Assembly: GCA_033977485.1 (NCBI GenBank) | Contig: CM066987.1 | Location: forward strand, 84,625,588 to 84,689,587 | Direction: 5' to 3' | Source of the DNA: Hydrangea macrophylla | Taxonomy: Eukaryota; Streptophyta; Magnoliopsida; Cornales; Hydrangeaceae | Length of the DNA stretch: 64,000 nt | Shown: in pieces, positions 47,617-60,000 of the stretch | Numbering within the stretch: the stretch's first letter is position 1 | How the letters are laid out: each line of letters begins with the position of its first letter | Program-made: the position numbers and the translations under genes | The notes under the pieces: generated by a model | What the model was told of the DNA's origin: nothing | What the model saw: only the letters and a program-made list of their open reading frames with translations | Databases searched by the model: none

Positions 47617-48921
47617 GGCATGAACATGCGAGGCAACGCATGACGCAAGCGAGTGTCAAAGCCTTGAAGAGATAGGTCTTTTTAGAGGCTATAGATATAG
47701 GATAAAAGTGTTGCAAAAGATACAAGAAAACTTGATGTTAAGGCCAATGCTGGTCGCACTCTGCGTGAGCTACCTATGTATCCTAAGGGGAATCAAACCA
47801 GGATATAGTTCAGGCGAACAAGGGACAAAAACCACACATGCAAATGCATAACAGAACAGGTGGATGCTATGCTATGGGAATGATATGCAATGCATGGATG
47901 TGATATGAATTGTGTCCTGAGTCCTATCATGTCTCGTATTCTTATCCTAATATGAGCTGGTGATGTGGGATACGCCACGCCGTGTGGGCTTGTGCTAGTG
48001 TTATTCAGTGGTTAACTTAGACAAGGGTGCCAAGGTTTTGAAGACTCTGGGTCTCAGGGCAAACTTCTTAAATTTAGGAAGTGTGCTTTGCAAGCAAATG
48101 GGATCAGATGTGGGATCCTTGAGGATGAGAAATAAAGAAAACTGATGGACGTGGAGCCTTAGATACGAAACGACGAATGAGGAAGCTCAAGATAACCAAT
48201 AGGCGAAGGAGCTCACAATTTTGGACAAAGGAGTGAGGAAGTTTACGATAACTGTTTGGTGAGGAAGCTCATGATTTTTTAGGAAGCTCACGATAACCTG
48301 CAGGTGGAGAAGCTGATGATTTTTTAGGAAGCTTATGATAACCAACAAGTGAGGAAGCTTACGATAACCGATAAGTGAGGATGCTCATGGTTTTGGACAA
48401 AGGAATGAGGAAGCTCATGATAAGTGAGGAAGCTCATGATAAGTGAGGAAGCTCACGATAACCGACAAGTGAGGATGCTCATGGTTTTGGACAAAGGAAT
48501 GAGGAAGGTCACGATAAGTGAGGAAGCTCACAATAACTGTTTGGTGAGGACCAATAGACGCGGAGCCTTGGATTTGTGAATAGACAATGCTTGTCCCAGG
48601 AGTCAGGATCTCTAGACTGTTGTCGATTATTCTTGTGGTGGCTGCTCTGGAAAGCTGGTTCAAGCTTCCAGGAGCTGATTTTCTCTATTCTCTTTTACTA
48701 GAGATGGTAGGGGACTCTCTGGGAATCTGTCTTAACTCTTGACCGAGAACTAGGATCCATCTCTGAATCTCTCACAGTTGATCAAATTCTTCTGACCAAG
48801 AACCAGGATCCATCTCTGAATCTCTCACGGTTGATCAAAGTTTGTAATGGTCAATCCAAAAGAGCCGGTTAGGGCCTTCGGGAGCCAATGGACTCTCTTG
48901 AAATCTCTCTTCAATTCTTGA
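47617..48921 (-). other. 3' noncoding region of Tat#2 with tandem repeats
   Basis: No coding is seen. At 48170-48550 there is an array of GAGGAAGCTCACGATAACC and GAGGATGCTCATGGTTTTGG units in varying order. At 48738-48840 a 53-bp unit (GACCGAGAACTAGGATCC...) is duplicated in tandem. Confidence 0.65.
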
Positions 48922-50090
48922 CTTGGAACCAGTGAAATTCCTGACGACGTCCAAGTTCGTCCTTACGTTGAGGGGGAAGTCGTAGCCTTCCCTTCTATCA
49001 TCATTAGCAGCTATCTGCTGATAGTGGTAGGGCTGCGTTTCCCTCTTCCAGCTCTGTTCTGCGATCTTTTACATGGATTGTGCTTTTTGTTGGCCATTTG
49101 CAGTCCGAATCTTGGTCGTCTCCTTTGGGGTACTAGCGCCCTGTGCCAACATCTTGGCATACTTCTTCATTCTTGGGAAGTCGCCCATAGTTGCACCCTC
49201 AACATTGACTGAGGAGAACCTTACCTAAAGATTGGTGCTGGGGGAAGGCATCTTGTTCACAGTTTAGACTTTTCAAACAAGAGCTGGCATCACTACCCCA
49301 AAGTGGTGGTTTCAGGGAATTGGTTGGTTGACCCTTCTCTTCATCCTATATAGGCTTTTGAGCCCGACTTCTGCAAGTCATCCTATACTGCATTTCGGGA
49401 GATCGTCGTTACCAGTGTTGATGAGGAGGCGATCAACCAAGCTGTTGGGGCTAGGTTTACATTTAATGACCTGATGAGGCATCCCGAGGGTGATCCTACT
49501 GAGGGAGTTGGGCCTGAGCCTAAAGAGGCCGCAATTCTGAATCCTGCTGCAGTTTCCTCGGGATCCCTGTGGTTAACGAGTTCTAGAGGTCTATGTCTTC
49601 TAGGTTAACCCCACGAAGGCAGCCTCAACAAATCGGAGGCGCAATTTCCTTGTCTTCCAGTTCTGATCCATTTGAGGCCATCGATCGTGAGGGGACTCCT
49701 CCTCCATTTATGAAGGAAAAAAGGTTAGAGAGGGTCCTTCCGTTCGTCCAAACAAAGGAAAAGGGAAAGTTGTAGAAGGAAAGGCTCTTCATCTTGAGGC
49801 AATGGATAGAGCCCTCCCTCGAGGTCACCTGAGGGTCTATCAAAAAGGGTATGGATGAGGGTCCTTTTGTGGGGTAGAGCTCTTAGACAGGGTTTTCTTT
49901 GGCCAATATAGAAGAGCGTCTTTAGAAAGTGGAGAAGCAAGGTGGTCTCCGAGAGACAGAATCTGTGATGCAGTAGGTAGACATTTGTGCCATAGATTCT
50001 ACTCTAAAGGAGCTGATGACCAAGATGGGAGCACTGGAAGCTCATGTGAAAGCCCTCAAAAGGAAGGATGTTTAAGTTTCTATCTGCTTG
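48922..50090 (+). pseudogene. Antisense ORF of Tat#2, Transposase_28-like
   Basis: This plus-strand reading frame lies in the 3' region of a minus-strand Tat element. Its open part (48922-49212) reads DDVQVRPYVEGEVVAFPS, later VGLRFPLPALFCDLLHGL, then LAICSPNLGRLLWGTSALCQH. The GLRFPL...F..LL...L....PN..R....G...LC pattern is that of the plant 'putative gypsy type transposon' family (Transposase_28, PF04195), recognised from memory. Downstream frames give SWHHYPKVVVSGNWLV and VDEEAINQAVGARFTFNDLM, as expected for the same protein. Stops and shifts are frequent. Antisense ORFs of this kind are known 3' of pol in Tat-lineage elements such as Grande, and their role is unclear. Confidence 0.7.
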
Positions 50091-50098
50091 TTGTTTTA

Positions 50099-50168
50099 TT
50101 CTTCTTCTTCTTCTTCTTCTTCTTCTTCTTCTTCTTCTTCTTCTTCTTCTTCTTCTTCTTCTTCTTCT
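50099..50168. repeat. (TTC)n microsatellite
   Basis: About 23 TTC/CTT units form a pure run at the 3' end of the antisense ORF. It produces poly-Phe or poly-Glu frames that are not genes. The rest of 50169-50424 shows nothing recognisable. Confidence 0.95.
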
Positions 50169-50424
50169 TTTTGTTTGTATTTTGGTATTTGGTGGTGGAA
50201 GATGGACGGTTTTATAAGAATTTCCTCAAAATAAATAAAGAATTCCAGTTCCTGGTAATCTATGTGCCCATATCTGCCTACTGATAATGGATTTCGTTTG
50301 CACACCTTGGTAAAAAAAGAAAACTAAAAAATTTGAACTGACTGGCTGGAGATTGAATAATACTGGATAAATAATCTTGAAGATAATCACAAATCGAATG
50401 GGTTTATTTATCTGAGACATCGCA

Positions 50425-51544
50425 TTACATGCAGTACTTTTTCAAGTGTTCAGCATGCCAGGACCTTGGCATAGGTTTGTTTTCTAAGTCACACATCCAG
50501 TATGTCCGTGGCCTATTGACCTTGACTACTCTGTATGGTCCCTCCCAGTTTGGGGCTAGTTTGCCATCAATAGGATCTTTGGTGTTTGGAAAAACTCTTC
50601 TTAAGACCAAATCTCCAAGGTGAAAAGTTTAGGGCTTTACCTTCTTATCGAAATACTTTGAGTTTTTCTGTTGATAAGCTGCAAGCCGAAGAAAAACAAC
50701 TTTAGTTCCTTCCAAGAAATCCAAGTTATGTCTTCACTGTTCTGTGCTCTGGCAGCGAGCTGTAAACCCTGAGCATCCATGGCAATCATGGATTGGGTCT
50801 TGGCGGTTGGCAGACCTATTTCCAATGGCAGGGCTACTTCCGTTCCATAGGCTAGGATAAATGGTGATTCTCCAGTGGCCATCCTTTTGGTGGTCCGGTA
50901 TGACCACAATATTTTTTGCAGTTCATCTAGCCATCATCCTTTAGCTTCTTCTAGTCTTTTCTTCATGGCCTCAAGAATTGTTCTGTTTGTTACCTCAGCT
51001 TGGCCATTAGCCTATGGTGCCCAGGGGAAGAGAAATGATGTCTGATTTGTAGGCTCTCACAGAATTATTGGAAGATTGGACCCTCAAACTGGGTTCCATT
51101 ATCCGTGATTAGGACATGAGGAACGCCATATCTACACACCATGTTTTTCCACACGAAGCTTTTCATGTTCGCTTGGCCGGTCTTAGCCAATGCTTCTGCT
51201 TCTGCCCATTTCATAAAATAATCTACTGCAACAACCACAAACTTTTTCCCTCCTTTAGCAGTTGGAAGAGGACCCACAATATCCATCCCCCATTGCATAA
51301 AAGGCCAAGGGCTTTGGTTAGGGGTCATAGGTTGTGGAGGTTGATGCACATATTTTGCAAACCTTTGGCATTGATCGCATTTCTTTACCAACTCCTGGGC
51401 GTCATGTTTTATGTTGGGCCAATAGTATCCTAATGTCAAGGCTTGGTGTGCTAAGGTCCTGGTACCCACATGATTTCCACAAACTCCCTCGTGAATTTCC
51501 CTGAGGACGTGGTCTGCTTGGTATGGGGTCAGGCATCTGAGCAA
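50425..51544 (-). pseudogene. Integrase of Tat#2
   Basis: The minus strand starts near 51544 with the zinc finger (HEGVCGNHVGTRTLAHQAL and KKCDQCQRFA). The core has Asp in WGMDIVGPLP and TDNGTQF and Glu in ANGQAEVTNRTIL (near 50990), so the D, D, E triad is intact. WSYRTTKRMATGESPFILAYGTE and the terminal module GKLAPNWEGPYRVVKV...HLKKYCM follow, to 50425. Stops break it near 51065, 51020, 50930 and 50630. Integrase inserts cDNA, and this is the best preserved catalytic centre of the Tat copies here. Downstream are the antisense ORF and 3' LTR of the same element. Confidence 0.9.
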
Positions 51545-51832
51545 CGACTATGAAAAGGATCTTCTATATAGTATCCCGTCTTGGAGCACATAGTGGGTTG
51601 CCCTGATTCTCAGTTTCCTGGCCTGCTGCTTGTCATTAGGTAGCTTTCCATGCTTTATATAATCGTAGATAGGTTCCAGCCAGGATCTTAGAAGGCCTTC
51701 TATGTCGTTGAGATGCATCTTTTCCATATACTGAATGCTCCAGGCTTCTAATAAACCTACCTTGACCCCAGAATCCCGAGCCTGCTCTCCAGAGGCTGCC
51801 AGCTTGGCCAGTTAATCTGCTCTTCCATTCTC

Positions 51833-52750
51833 CTAACCTGGAATTTTTAGTAGACTGAACTCTTGAAAATCCTGAGCTAGCCTTCGGACAATTGAATGGT
51901 AGGACTTCATGCTTGCTTTTTTAACTTCAAATTTGACTCCTGCCTGGTTAACCACCAATTGGAAATCACAATAAGCCTTGAGGGCTGAGGCTCCATATAG
52001 CCTAGCTAGCTGAATGCTAATGATCAGTGCTTCATATTCCATTTTATTGTTTGATGCTCGGAAGCCAAAAACCACAGACTTTTCCAGTACTTCACCCTCT
52101 GGGGTTTTGAGGACAACGCCTTCTCCGTACCCTATCCTATTTGATGCTCCATCAGTGTACAGTTCCCATTCCTGCGACCCTGATTATGAATCTATGACAG
52201 ATCATTCCCTGGTAAATTCGGCCACGAAGTCGGCCAGAGCCTATGCCTTTATTGCCGTTCTCGGGATAAACTGAATATCAAACTCCCCAAGCTCTATGGC
52301 CCACTTTGCCAATCTCCCTAACGTCTCCGATTTATGGAGCATGGATCTGAGGGGGTGATCAGTGGGTACAATGATGGCATGCACCTTACTGACACAACCA
52401 AAGCATAAAGCAATTTTTTGAGGCTGGTGTACCTCTTCTCTGGATCCAGGAGTGTTTTTGCTGACGTAGGAGACAAACTTCTATACTTTTTCCACTTCTT
52501 TGATCAGAGTCGAGCTGACAGCATAGTCTGAAACACCTAGGTACATGTATAGTGGTTCATTAGGCTCCGGTTGGGATAGCAGCTCTGGGCTTCCAATCTA
52601 GGCTTTGAGCTCCTGAAAAGCTGCTTTGCATTCTGGCATCCATTCGGCCGTTGCTCCCCCTTTTAGAGCTTTGAAGAAGGGGAGGCACCTGTCTGAAGCT
52701 TTCAAAATGAAGCGGTTTAATGCTGCCAACTTCCCATTCAGGCAGTGAAT
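51833..52750 (-). pseudogene. RT thumb, first and second RNase H of Tat#2
   Basis: From 52750 down: RT end/connection (LNGKLAALNRFILKASDRCLP and ECKAAFQELKA). A decayed gypsy RNase H follows, ending in ELGEFDIQFIPRTAIKA and ALADFVAEFT (near 52215). Then comes the second, archaeal-type RNase H (EWELYTDGASNRIGYGEGV, NKMEYEALI and AYCDFQLVVNQ), with Asp, Glu and Asp kept. The dual RNase H supports the Tat lineage. Upstream RT, protease and gag are missing at about 52750, where an unrelated plus-strand element starts. The 51545-51832 connector is decayed pol without clear motifs. Confidence 0.86.
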
Positions 52751-52764
52751 ATCTCTCCTTTCTT

Positions 52765-52870
52765 TTAATTTTTGTGTTTTTTTACATTGAGGACAATGCA
52801 AGATTAAGTTGGGGGGAGGGACTTTAATTATTAGTTATTCATTCATATTCTTCATTTATATTCATTAAAA

Positions 52871-52901
<31 letters not shown>

Positions 52902-54436
52902 TGACATGATCTTGTAAGTTCCTAGACAACCTTTATCTCTGAAACATGTGTGTTTATTTATACTCATTATATTCTTAATTTATTTTATTTAGGTGCACAG
53001 GGTATGTTTTGTCAGCTTGTTTATCTTCTAAATTATGAAATATGTTGTGTTTGTTAAATTTCACAAATTTTAAAGCACAATGGACAACTTTTATGATAAG
53101 TAGAAACTTCTCGTTAAAAATAACATACATTAATTTAGAGACGTGCGATCAAGGCTAATAACCTGTTGAGAGTTTTTTGTGCTATTAGTTCTTTCGAGAG
53201 GGATATACTTATATTCAATCGATTTATTTTTTACCTATATCTCGTTGGTGAACCTTATTATTTCTTCATATTGATGGATCACTAGAGGAAAATGTTCAGG
53301 ACCTATCAAAATTTAAAATTTTTAGTCTACTTAACTGGATAAGCTGGGTTACTCAGGATATGAAATAGGCTATAATTCTTTTGGATTCTAATTGGGTTAC
53401 TTGTCTCTTATAAGTAATTCAGTCGCTAATGATCATCTTTACATGAAAAAAATAGAGAGAGAGTATATACATTTGATGACAAGTGACATTCTTTTCTTTT
53501 GATCATTGCACTATAAGCTGCTCATGGTTCTTTATTGCCAATCATGTGATGAGTAAGCGGAGTTGATAATGGTGATTCATTCAAAAAAAAAATTTCTTTG
53601 GAGGAGTTAAAAAGAAACTACACGTCACATGTTTGTAAACTATTCTAGAACTTCTTTCATCTGCACTCTCAATCTCTCTCCCTTAAATAAAGACCTATAA
53701 ATTCTGAGTAACTAAGTTTTGAAATGAAGGTAAGAAAAGGATTTTTCGCGAAGGGTCGCTCTTCTAGTGTGAAGTGTTCCATTCATGAGGTTATTCCACT
53801 TAAATGCTCCCGTTTTTCATTAAAGATATACGAGGCGTTTGTGTTCCTTTACATTTACTCTTAAAGAGCCTCTATGTCATGAGAGAAAGTATACAATACA
53901 CTTAAATCTGAGTGAATTCATATTTAGAGTGTATATCTAGTGAGATTTGAGCTAGAGTTGCATGGTTTAAAGATTGCTATGGGAAATAAAACTTGAAGCA
54001 ATATTAAGCATTTTTGTTGTCCATGCACATACACACGTGAAGCTTAGCAAAAAGGATATATTTTAATGATTTCTATGATAGATGAGTTGCATGGGTACAC
54101 ACTGTGTGTCACTTAACCTACGATAAGTGATATAATGAGGTGTTTCACACTTGTGTGCATGGTATTAGAGGATGAACAGGCATGTTTAGTGATCATGAAT
54201 AGGAAGTTTGTGGGTAACTTCACTGTAAAACCCTCACAAGATAACACTCGTCCTACTAGGGACACCTAGGGGTTTAAAGGCTCGTTGCATGTGCTAAATG
54301 CAATCGTGATTCCTACGAAAGTGAGTTAAGTTTTGTTTTACTTTATTTTCTGTTCTTAGTTAAATTTGTAGATTAAATTTCTTGTTGCATAAATTAACTT
54401 CATTTCTAGGGACTAGCAATGAGCTAGTTGGGGGTG
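52765..54436 (+). mobile_element. 3' region of an Athila-like element, truncated
   Basis: It begins with ACATTGAGGACAATGCAAGA and TTAAGTTGGGGGGAGGG (about 52791-52821), the characteristic purine-rich signature downstream of pol in plant Athila-type Ty3 elements. It ends with a second purine tract, GAGCTAGTTGGGGGTG (54421-54436). Between them I find no protein, only an (ATA/TAA)n run at about 52868-52902 and AT-rich sequence. In Athila this interval may hold an env-like ORF, but none is seen here. The 5' side is cut at the junction with Tat#2. Confidence 0.55.
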
Positions 54437-54453
54437 TGACAAGCGACCGATAT

Positions 54454-56340
54454 TGTAACACTTGTAATTTTTTCTGTCATTATAATATCAGCTTTTTCTA
54501 ATTTCTGTATTGGATCCACTATATTATTATATTATTATTTTAATTATGTGACGGTATGGACGTGTTGTAGTATTACCATATAGACTGTAGTAACCATACC
54601 GACTCGACCATAATAAGATTTAACTTAGTCCCGTACCCGGACCCGGACATTAGAAATAATACTAGTTTGCACGTACTTTGAGACTGACACGCATATCGAG
54701 GAACTTATACACATAAATCGAGGAAGTGGCACACAACCCAAGGTGGGCCCACATGGCCCGCCATGTGGCAACCACATGCCACCCTCTTGGACACATGTCC
54801 ACTTGTAGGACACATGTCATAGCATGTATACATGCAAATGACACCTAGCTCTTAGGATTTCTATATAACATGCACATGCACACATTAGACACTCTTACAC
54901 TCTCATGAAATGTACTTAAAATCTAAGAGAAGAAGTTGGGAGACTTGCATGTTCATGGCAAAATAGAAGAGAGAAGTTAGGAAGAAAACTAGATCTCATC
55001 TCCCTCTCTAGCATATACCCTCACACATACACCCATACATTCTACACCCACACAACCTTGGGGACTTTGGAGTAGTAATTTAAAGTCCTAGAAGTTCAAG
55101 AGAATCCCAGAAGTTAAAAAAAGAAGGAGAAGAAGAAGGTGACACCATTGAAGTTGAAGTTAAGCTTCATCAAGCTCAAAACAACCTCTAAGCTCAATTT
55201 CAAGCTTTGGTGAGTAAATTGTGAGTAATTGTGAGTAATCTAACTCAATTTAGAACACATATAATATGTACTAATGTTTAGTAGAAGTTTGATGTTGTTG
55301 TGTTGAAGTTTTCATGACATGCAAGACAAATCCATAAATCTGAGAAACTGAAACTCTCAGTAGAACATAGTTTAGTAAAATGAATGTTTTGTGCAGTTCA
55401 AAAATCCGAATTAAGCTAGGTTTTTTTGTGGTAAAATCTAACTCATATATCTACAAATAACTCTTCTATAGCTCAGTCTATAAATCACTCCTTCATGGGT
55501 GAAATGCATGTACAACGCAGTGTTATAAATCTGAGAAACCGAAACTCTCAGCAGAACATAGTTTAGTAAAATGAATGTTTTGTGCAGCTCAAAAATCCGC
55601 ATTAAGCTAGGTTTTTTGTGGTAAAAGCTAACTCATATATCTACAAATAACTCTTCTATAGCTCAGTCTAGAAATCACTCCTTCATGGGTGAAATACATG
55701 TACAACACAGTGTTATAAATCTGAGAAACTGAAACTTTCAGCAGAACATAGTTTAGTAAAATGAATGTTTTGTGCAGCTCAAAAATGTGAATTAAGCTAC
55801 ATTTTTTTGTGAAGAAAGATAAATCATTTATCTACAAATAACCCTTCTATAGCTCAGTCTAAAAACCACTCCTTCATAGGTGAAATTCACGTACAATGCA
55901 GTGTTATAAATCTGGGACAGAACAGTCCGAGATATAAGAAATGTCTTGTAAAATAAATATTTTGAGTAGCTCAAAAATATAATTGAAGCTAGATTTTTTT
56001 TGTACATAAAGATATTCCTATTATCTATAATGTTTTAGTTTTGAGTTTGATCTACCAAGCAATTTATCATGGCCAAATAAATCATGTTAATTCAGTCAAC
56101 ACAGTGAAAATGTATCTTGGCAGATTGTACAGCTTTTTGTATAATGTTTTATTTATGCATGGTGTTGATTATTGATGCTAGTTTTCCGGTACATGTGTTG
56201 TTATGAAAATCTCGTACTATGGTAGTGCTATCGCGTAGATGAGTATGTTAAGGGTTTCGTCTATGTGTTTATTGGTATTAAATTCACGTTATAAATCCAT
56301 GAGCTACGTGCTATGTTTTCTATTGTTATGAATATAGTCT
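54454..56340 (+). mobile_element. LTR-C, Tekay-like LTR (right end unresolved)
   Basis: It starts TGTAACACTTGTAATTTTTTC, like the chromovirus LTRs in this window (TGTAACACCCTGTA). GATAT at 54449-54453 would be the target-site copy. No GTGACA end or second GATAT copy could be tied to it, so the right end is a guess. Its main feature is the array of 190-bp tandem repeats. Confidence 0.45.
55336..56045. repeat. 190-bp tandem repeat, about 3.7 units
   Basis: Units begin AAATCTGAGAAAC at 55336, 55527, 55717 and (diverged) 55908, with spacings of 191, 190 and 191 bp. Each holds AACATAGTTTAGTAAAATGA, TTTTGTGCAG.TCAAAAAT and CTATAGCTCAGTCTA. The first three are close to each other and the fourth is decayed. 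Confidence 0.93.
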
Positions 56341-56499
56341 AATGACCGCTGAAAGTTCATACCCAAACTATAAGTATATTGTATGGCACTATTATTGCGT
56401 GTTGCTTTCCAGAAAATAATGGTCTAAAGAAGATGAAGTGAATGACGGCGTATGAGAGAAAGATGATTAGAAGAATAAAAGGAAGAAGATCCTGAAAAT

Positions 56500-56640
56500 T
56501 GACCAGGACTGGTCCCGACAATAGGGCAAGACCGGTCGCAGCCATGACCAGTCCCGAAGCATATGCAGGACCAGTCGCACTTGTCAGAATTACGGGAAAG
56601 AATTTTGGATTTGAAACTTCTAAACCTATATATATTAGGA
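56500..56640 (+). promoter_or_regulatory. Palindrome island and TATA box, Athila-like LTR
   Basis: GACCAGGACTGGTCCCGAC, AAGACCGGTCGCA, GACCAGTCCCGAAG and GGACCAGTCGCAC fill 56500-56580. TATATATATT follows at 56627-56636. The spacing of about 45 bp fits a core promoter with an upstream cluster. Confidence 0.6.
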
Positions 56641-57031
56641 TAGTTCGTACATAAACGATACAATATACATTACATACAAGTTTTAGAGTAGATATAGGAG
56701 ATCCTAGGGTTCTTAAAACCCTAGTTTGGATTCAAGCAAGTATTTGGAGGATTTCAAGCCCTAAATTGAAGATTTTGCAATACAAGTGTTCTATATTCAT
56801 TCAATTGAGGTTTTTCTTTTAGTTTTTACTTAGACTTTACTTTCCAAATCTGTTTTGTGATTATTTTTATTATGTCTTCCATTAATATGATGAGTAGATT
56901 CAATTTTGCTATGTTAGGCTAAATCTCTAGTTAGGAAAGAGTAATGAAATGGTAAGCAACTTGATTTCCATGCATGTTTTAATGGGCAGCCCTAAATCCA
57001 AGGATTAATGGATGTTTGAGTAGGGATTCAT

Positions 57032-60000
57032 TGTAGACACCCCGATTTTGACCAAGCGTCAAATCCAGGGATTGGTTACCTCTTAAAACCAATGATGACG
57101 ATAACCGGTGAAATTCAAAGATATTCCAGAGAATTCAAATTCTTCAAAGATTCCTCAAGTAAAGTTTCAAAATCAAAGAAAAAAAATCAAAGGCCGAGAA
57201 ATTGGGTATTCAAGAGAAACCTGAACGTTGAAGAACGTGTGAGGAAATCAGTCTGAGAATACCTTCAAAAATTTATATATATATATATAGTAATGATAAT
57301 AAGATATATAAAATAAAAAGAAGAGAGAGAGAAGAAAAGAAAGAGTTCTAAAATATATATATATATAAGGAGAAAGTGAAAAAAAATTTTGAAAAAAGTC
57401 TTGAAAACAAAAGAAAAAAAAGAAGAAAAGAAAAAAGAAATAAAAGGATTATATGGGAATGTATACCATGCATATGGGTACATTTTAATAAAGTACATTA
57501 GAAATATAAGTACATTATTATATACTTTACTAGATAAATTAAGTTTATGTTAATATATATGTTGAAAATTAAAAAGAGGGCAAAATTCTGTTAGCGGCGG
57601 CACGCGGGAAAGCCGGCGACATTCATTGAGTGCCGCGTCGGCACTCACTGAGTCCCGCCCGGCAATCAGTGAGTGCCACCCGGCACTCAGTGGGTGCCGC
57701 AAGCAGCCATCGAGTGGCGTGAACTGTAACGGACTACTTTTCTCACATGTTCTAGAAGAAAACTTTGCACATGGGTTTTCACTCTTGTCATGTTGGTCTA
57801 TATAAACAGACCTTCATCTCCATTATGAGGACACTTACTTAACTTTTGAACTTTTCACTTAATCTTGGAGAGAGGTACAAGAGTTATATAGGAAATAGAG
57901 AGAGAATTGAGAGAGGAAGAAGAAAGTTTTTTTGAAGAAATTGAAGAATTGAAGAAGAACTTGAAGATTTTTGGAAGAGCTTCCCAAGAAATAGAAGAAA
58001 TCCTTGAGGTCATAGAGGTAATCTCTAAATCCTTGGTAGAATTAGGTAAATTCAATCACAAGTTCATAGTTCTAGGAACTTTACACATTTTCAAAACCTC
58101 TCTTCCTACCCCATTTCATCACACACCACTTAGAGCTTGTGATTGAATCTCATAACATTTCATTAATTTGGGTCTAAATAGAGCTTTGGATTTAAGAACA
58201 AAAGAGTTTTGACTTGAAATTTTCAAATAACCTTTGATTTCATTTCTTTTGTTTATATTCTTCTCATAGGATCTATGAGATCTTCAATATCTCATTAGAT
58301 CTCTTTGTGTTTGATCATCTAGTCCCTTATGATCCTATGATTTATATGGGGATTAAGATTGGTCAAGGTCATATCTACACATAGTTGTTTGGGTTCAAGT
58401 CTTAGCTCATGACTTGGATCTCCCTATTAGGAATCTTATGGAATCTATACTATATTCCATAGAGATTTGAGTAGATTTGAGTCTCATTTAGTCTCCAAGG
58501 ACCATTAATTTGAGAGGAGAATAGCATATCATAATCATATATTCCTCAAGGATCATATGTTTGAGAGAGGAATTAGATGTAGATTTTCATAGTTTACATT
58601 CAAAATTCATAAGATTAAGCAAGACCTTAGAATTCTCTTGTTGTGAGATCTATGGCGAAAATCCATTAAGGCTAAATCTATGAATCTCTTCATGTATCAT
58701 TATCTATTCCAATAATCATGGATCAAGTTTAATTTAAACTATGAACATTAATCCAAAAAAGGTGCAGTGAATCCATAAACCAATTGTGATCAAAGATTTT
58801 CTATAGGATCATGGTTCATTGGAATTGGATGAGACCAATTGGAGGATGTTCATAACCCATTTAAGTACCTCTGCAATTTTTGTTTTGGTGAAATTCCATG
58901 TCTAAGATGGTTTGGTCTTATGATTTCAAAACATGCAACTCTCAGTCCAAAATTTCAGAATAGTAAGTCCGTTTTGAAATTAATAAATCAGAACCTTAAT
59001 AGAGTTTCCCGAGACTCTAATAATTTTTTCTAAGTACCTTAATGTGTTATGATGGTACCCTAAAAAGATCTAAGTGTTTCTCATTTTTTTCTATTTTTAG
59101 AAAATCGTACAAGATCTCTGGACAGAGAGTTGCAGATTCCTGAGTGATGTCTAGTGTTTTCCATATTCCCAAAGATCTAGCTGTTCAAACCTTGATTTTC
59201 TTTTTGGGTTAGAAACTAAACTCATAGAGGCATATCATTTCCAAAAATCATTAAGATCCAACGGTTGAAAGTATGGTTTTTCTACCTTTTAAAATCTGGT
59301 CTGCTCTCTGTAATTTTAGAAAAAACAGTCACTGTTTTGTCTAATCTCATTGATTTTAACTTAGATGGTTCCCTAATGTCTTGGGACCCAAATCATGTTT
59401 TGAATAATGATAAGTTAGCTTTAATCCAGAGGCTAAGTGATCCAAATTAGTGAATAAATTCACATCTCATTCTTGTTCATGTTCATTCATTCATCTATAT
59501 ACATTGATGCTTATGATTAGGACTAGTTATTGGATAAAGTTGGACTTAGTTGAACCAAATTGAACATAACCATGGATTCCTTATGATCATGTCAGGATTA
59601 TAGTACCCCTATATAGACATCACATTGGCTCTTAGTTAAGACTTGTGCATCTATAGAGATGCTATGACTCTAACTAATCAAAAGGAATTCAGAGTTTTAT
59701 CAATTCTTACTCTAATTGATAGATCTAAGCTAGAGATTTAGGATTGATTATTTGATGCCATATTATTGTGTGAAGCATGTGGACTAACTCTTTGTTTTGT
59801 AGCGCATTTGAGGCACAATTTCTCAATCTTTCTCTAGTTTGTTCTATTCTTTGATTTTATTGATTTTTGACTCACTACGCAATACCTTAGCTTAGGCCTT
59901 GCCTTATGTGTATATGTGATTAAAGACATTTTTTTAGGATTTCTATTGTTTTTATGCATTGCACGTTTCCCTTTTCGCGGCTGGATCCTGGGTAAGTTCT

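Noticed and set aside
48170..48550. CRISPR-like or regulatory array
   Set aside because: It is an irregular tandem repeat of GAGGAAGCTC units without constant repeat-spacer periodicity.
50096..50305. Acidic poly-Glu protein (minus) or poly-Phe protein (plus)
   Set aside because: The frame is a translation of a TTC microsatellite.
52822..54420. Env-like ORF of an Athila element
   Set aside because: No frame of useful length exists between the two purine tracts, so it is either absent or too decayed to see.
56357..56663. Hydrophobic small protein on the minus strand
   Set aside because: It overlaps the palindrome island and TATA box of an LTR in two frames; it is a chance frame.
58839..59450. 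Short open frames in the solo LTR
   Set aside because: They are not shared with the sister LTRs in frame and have no recognisable domains.
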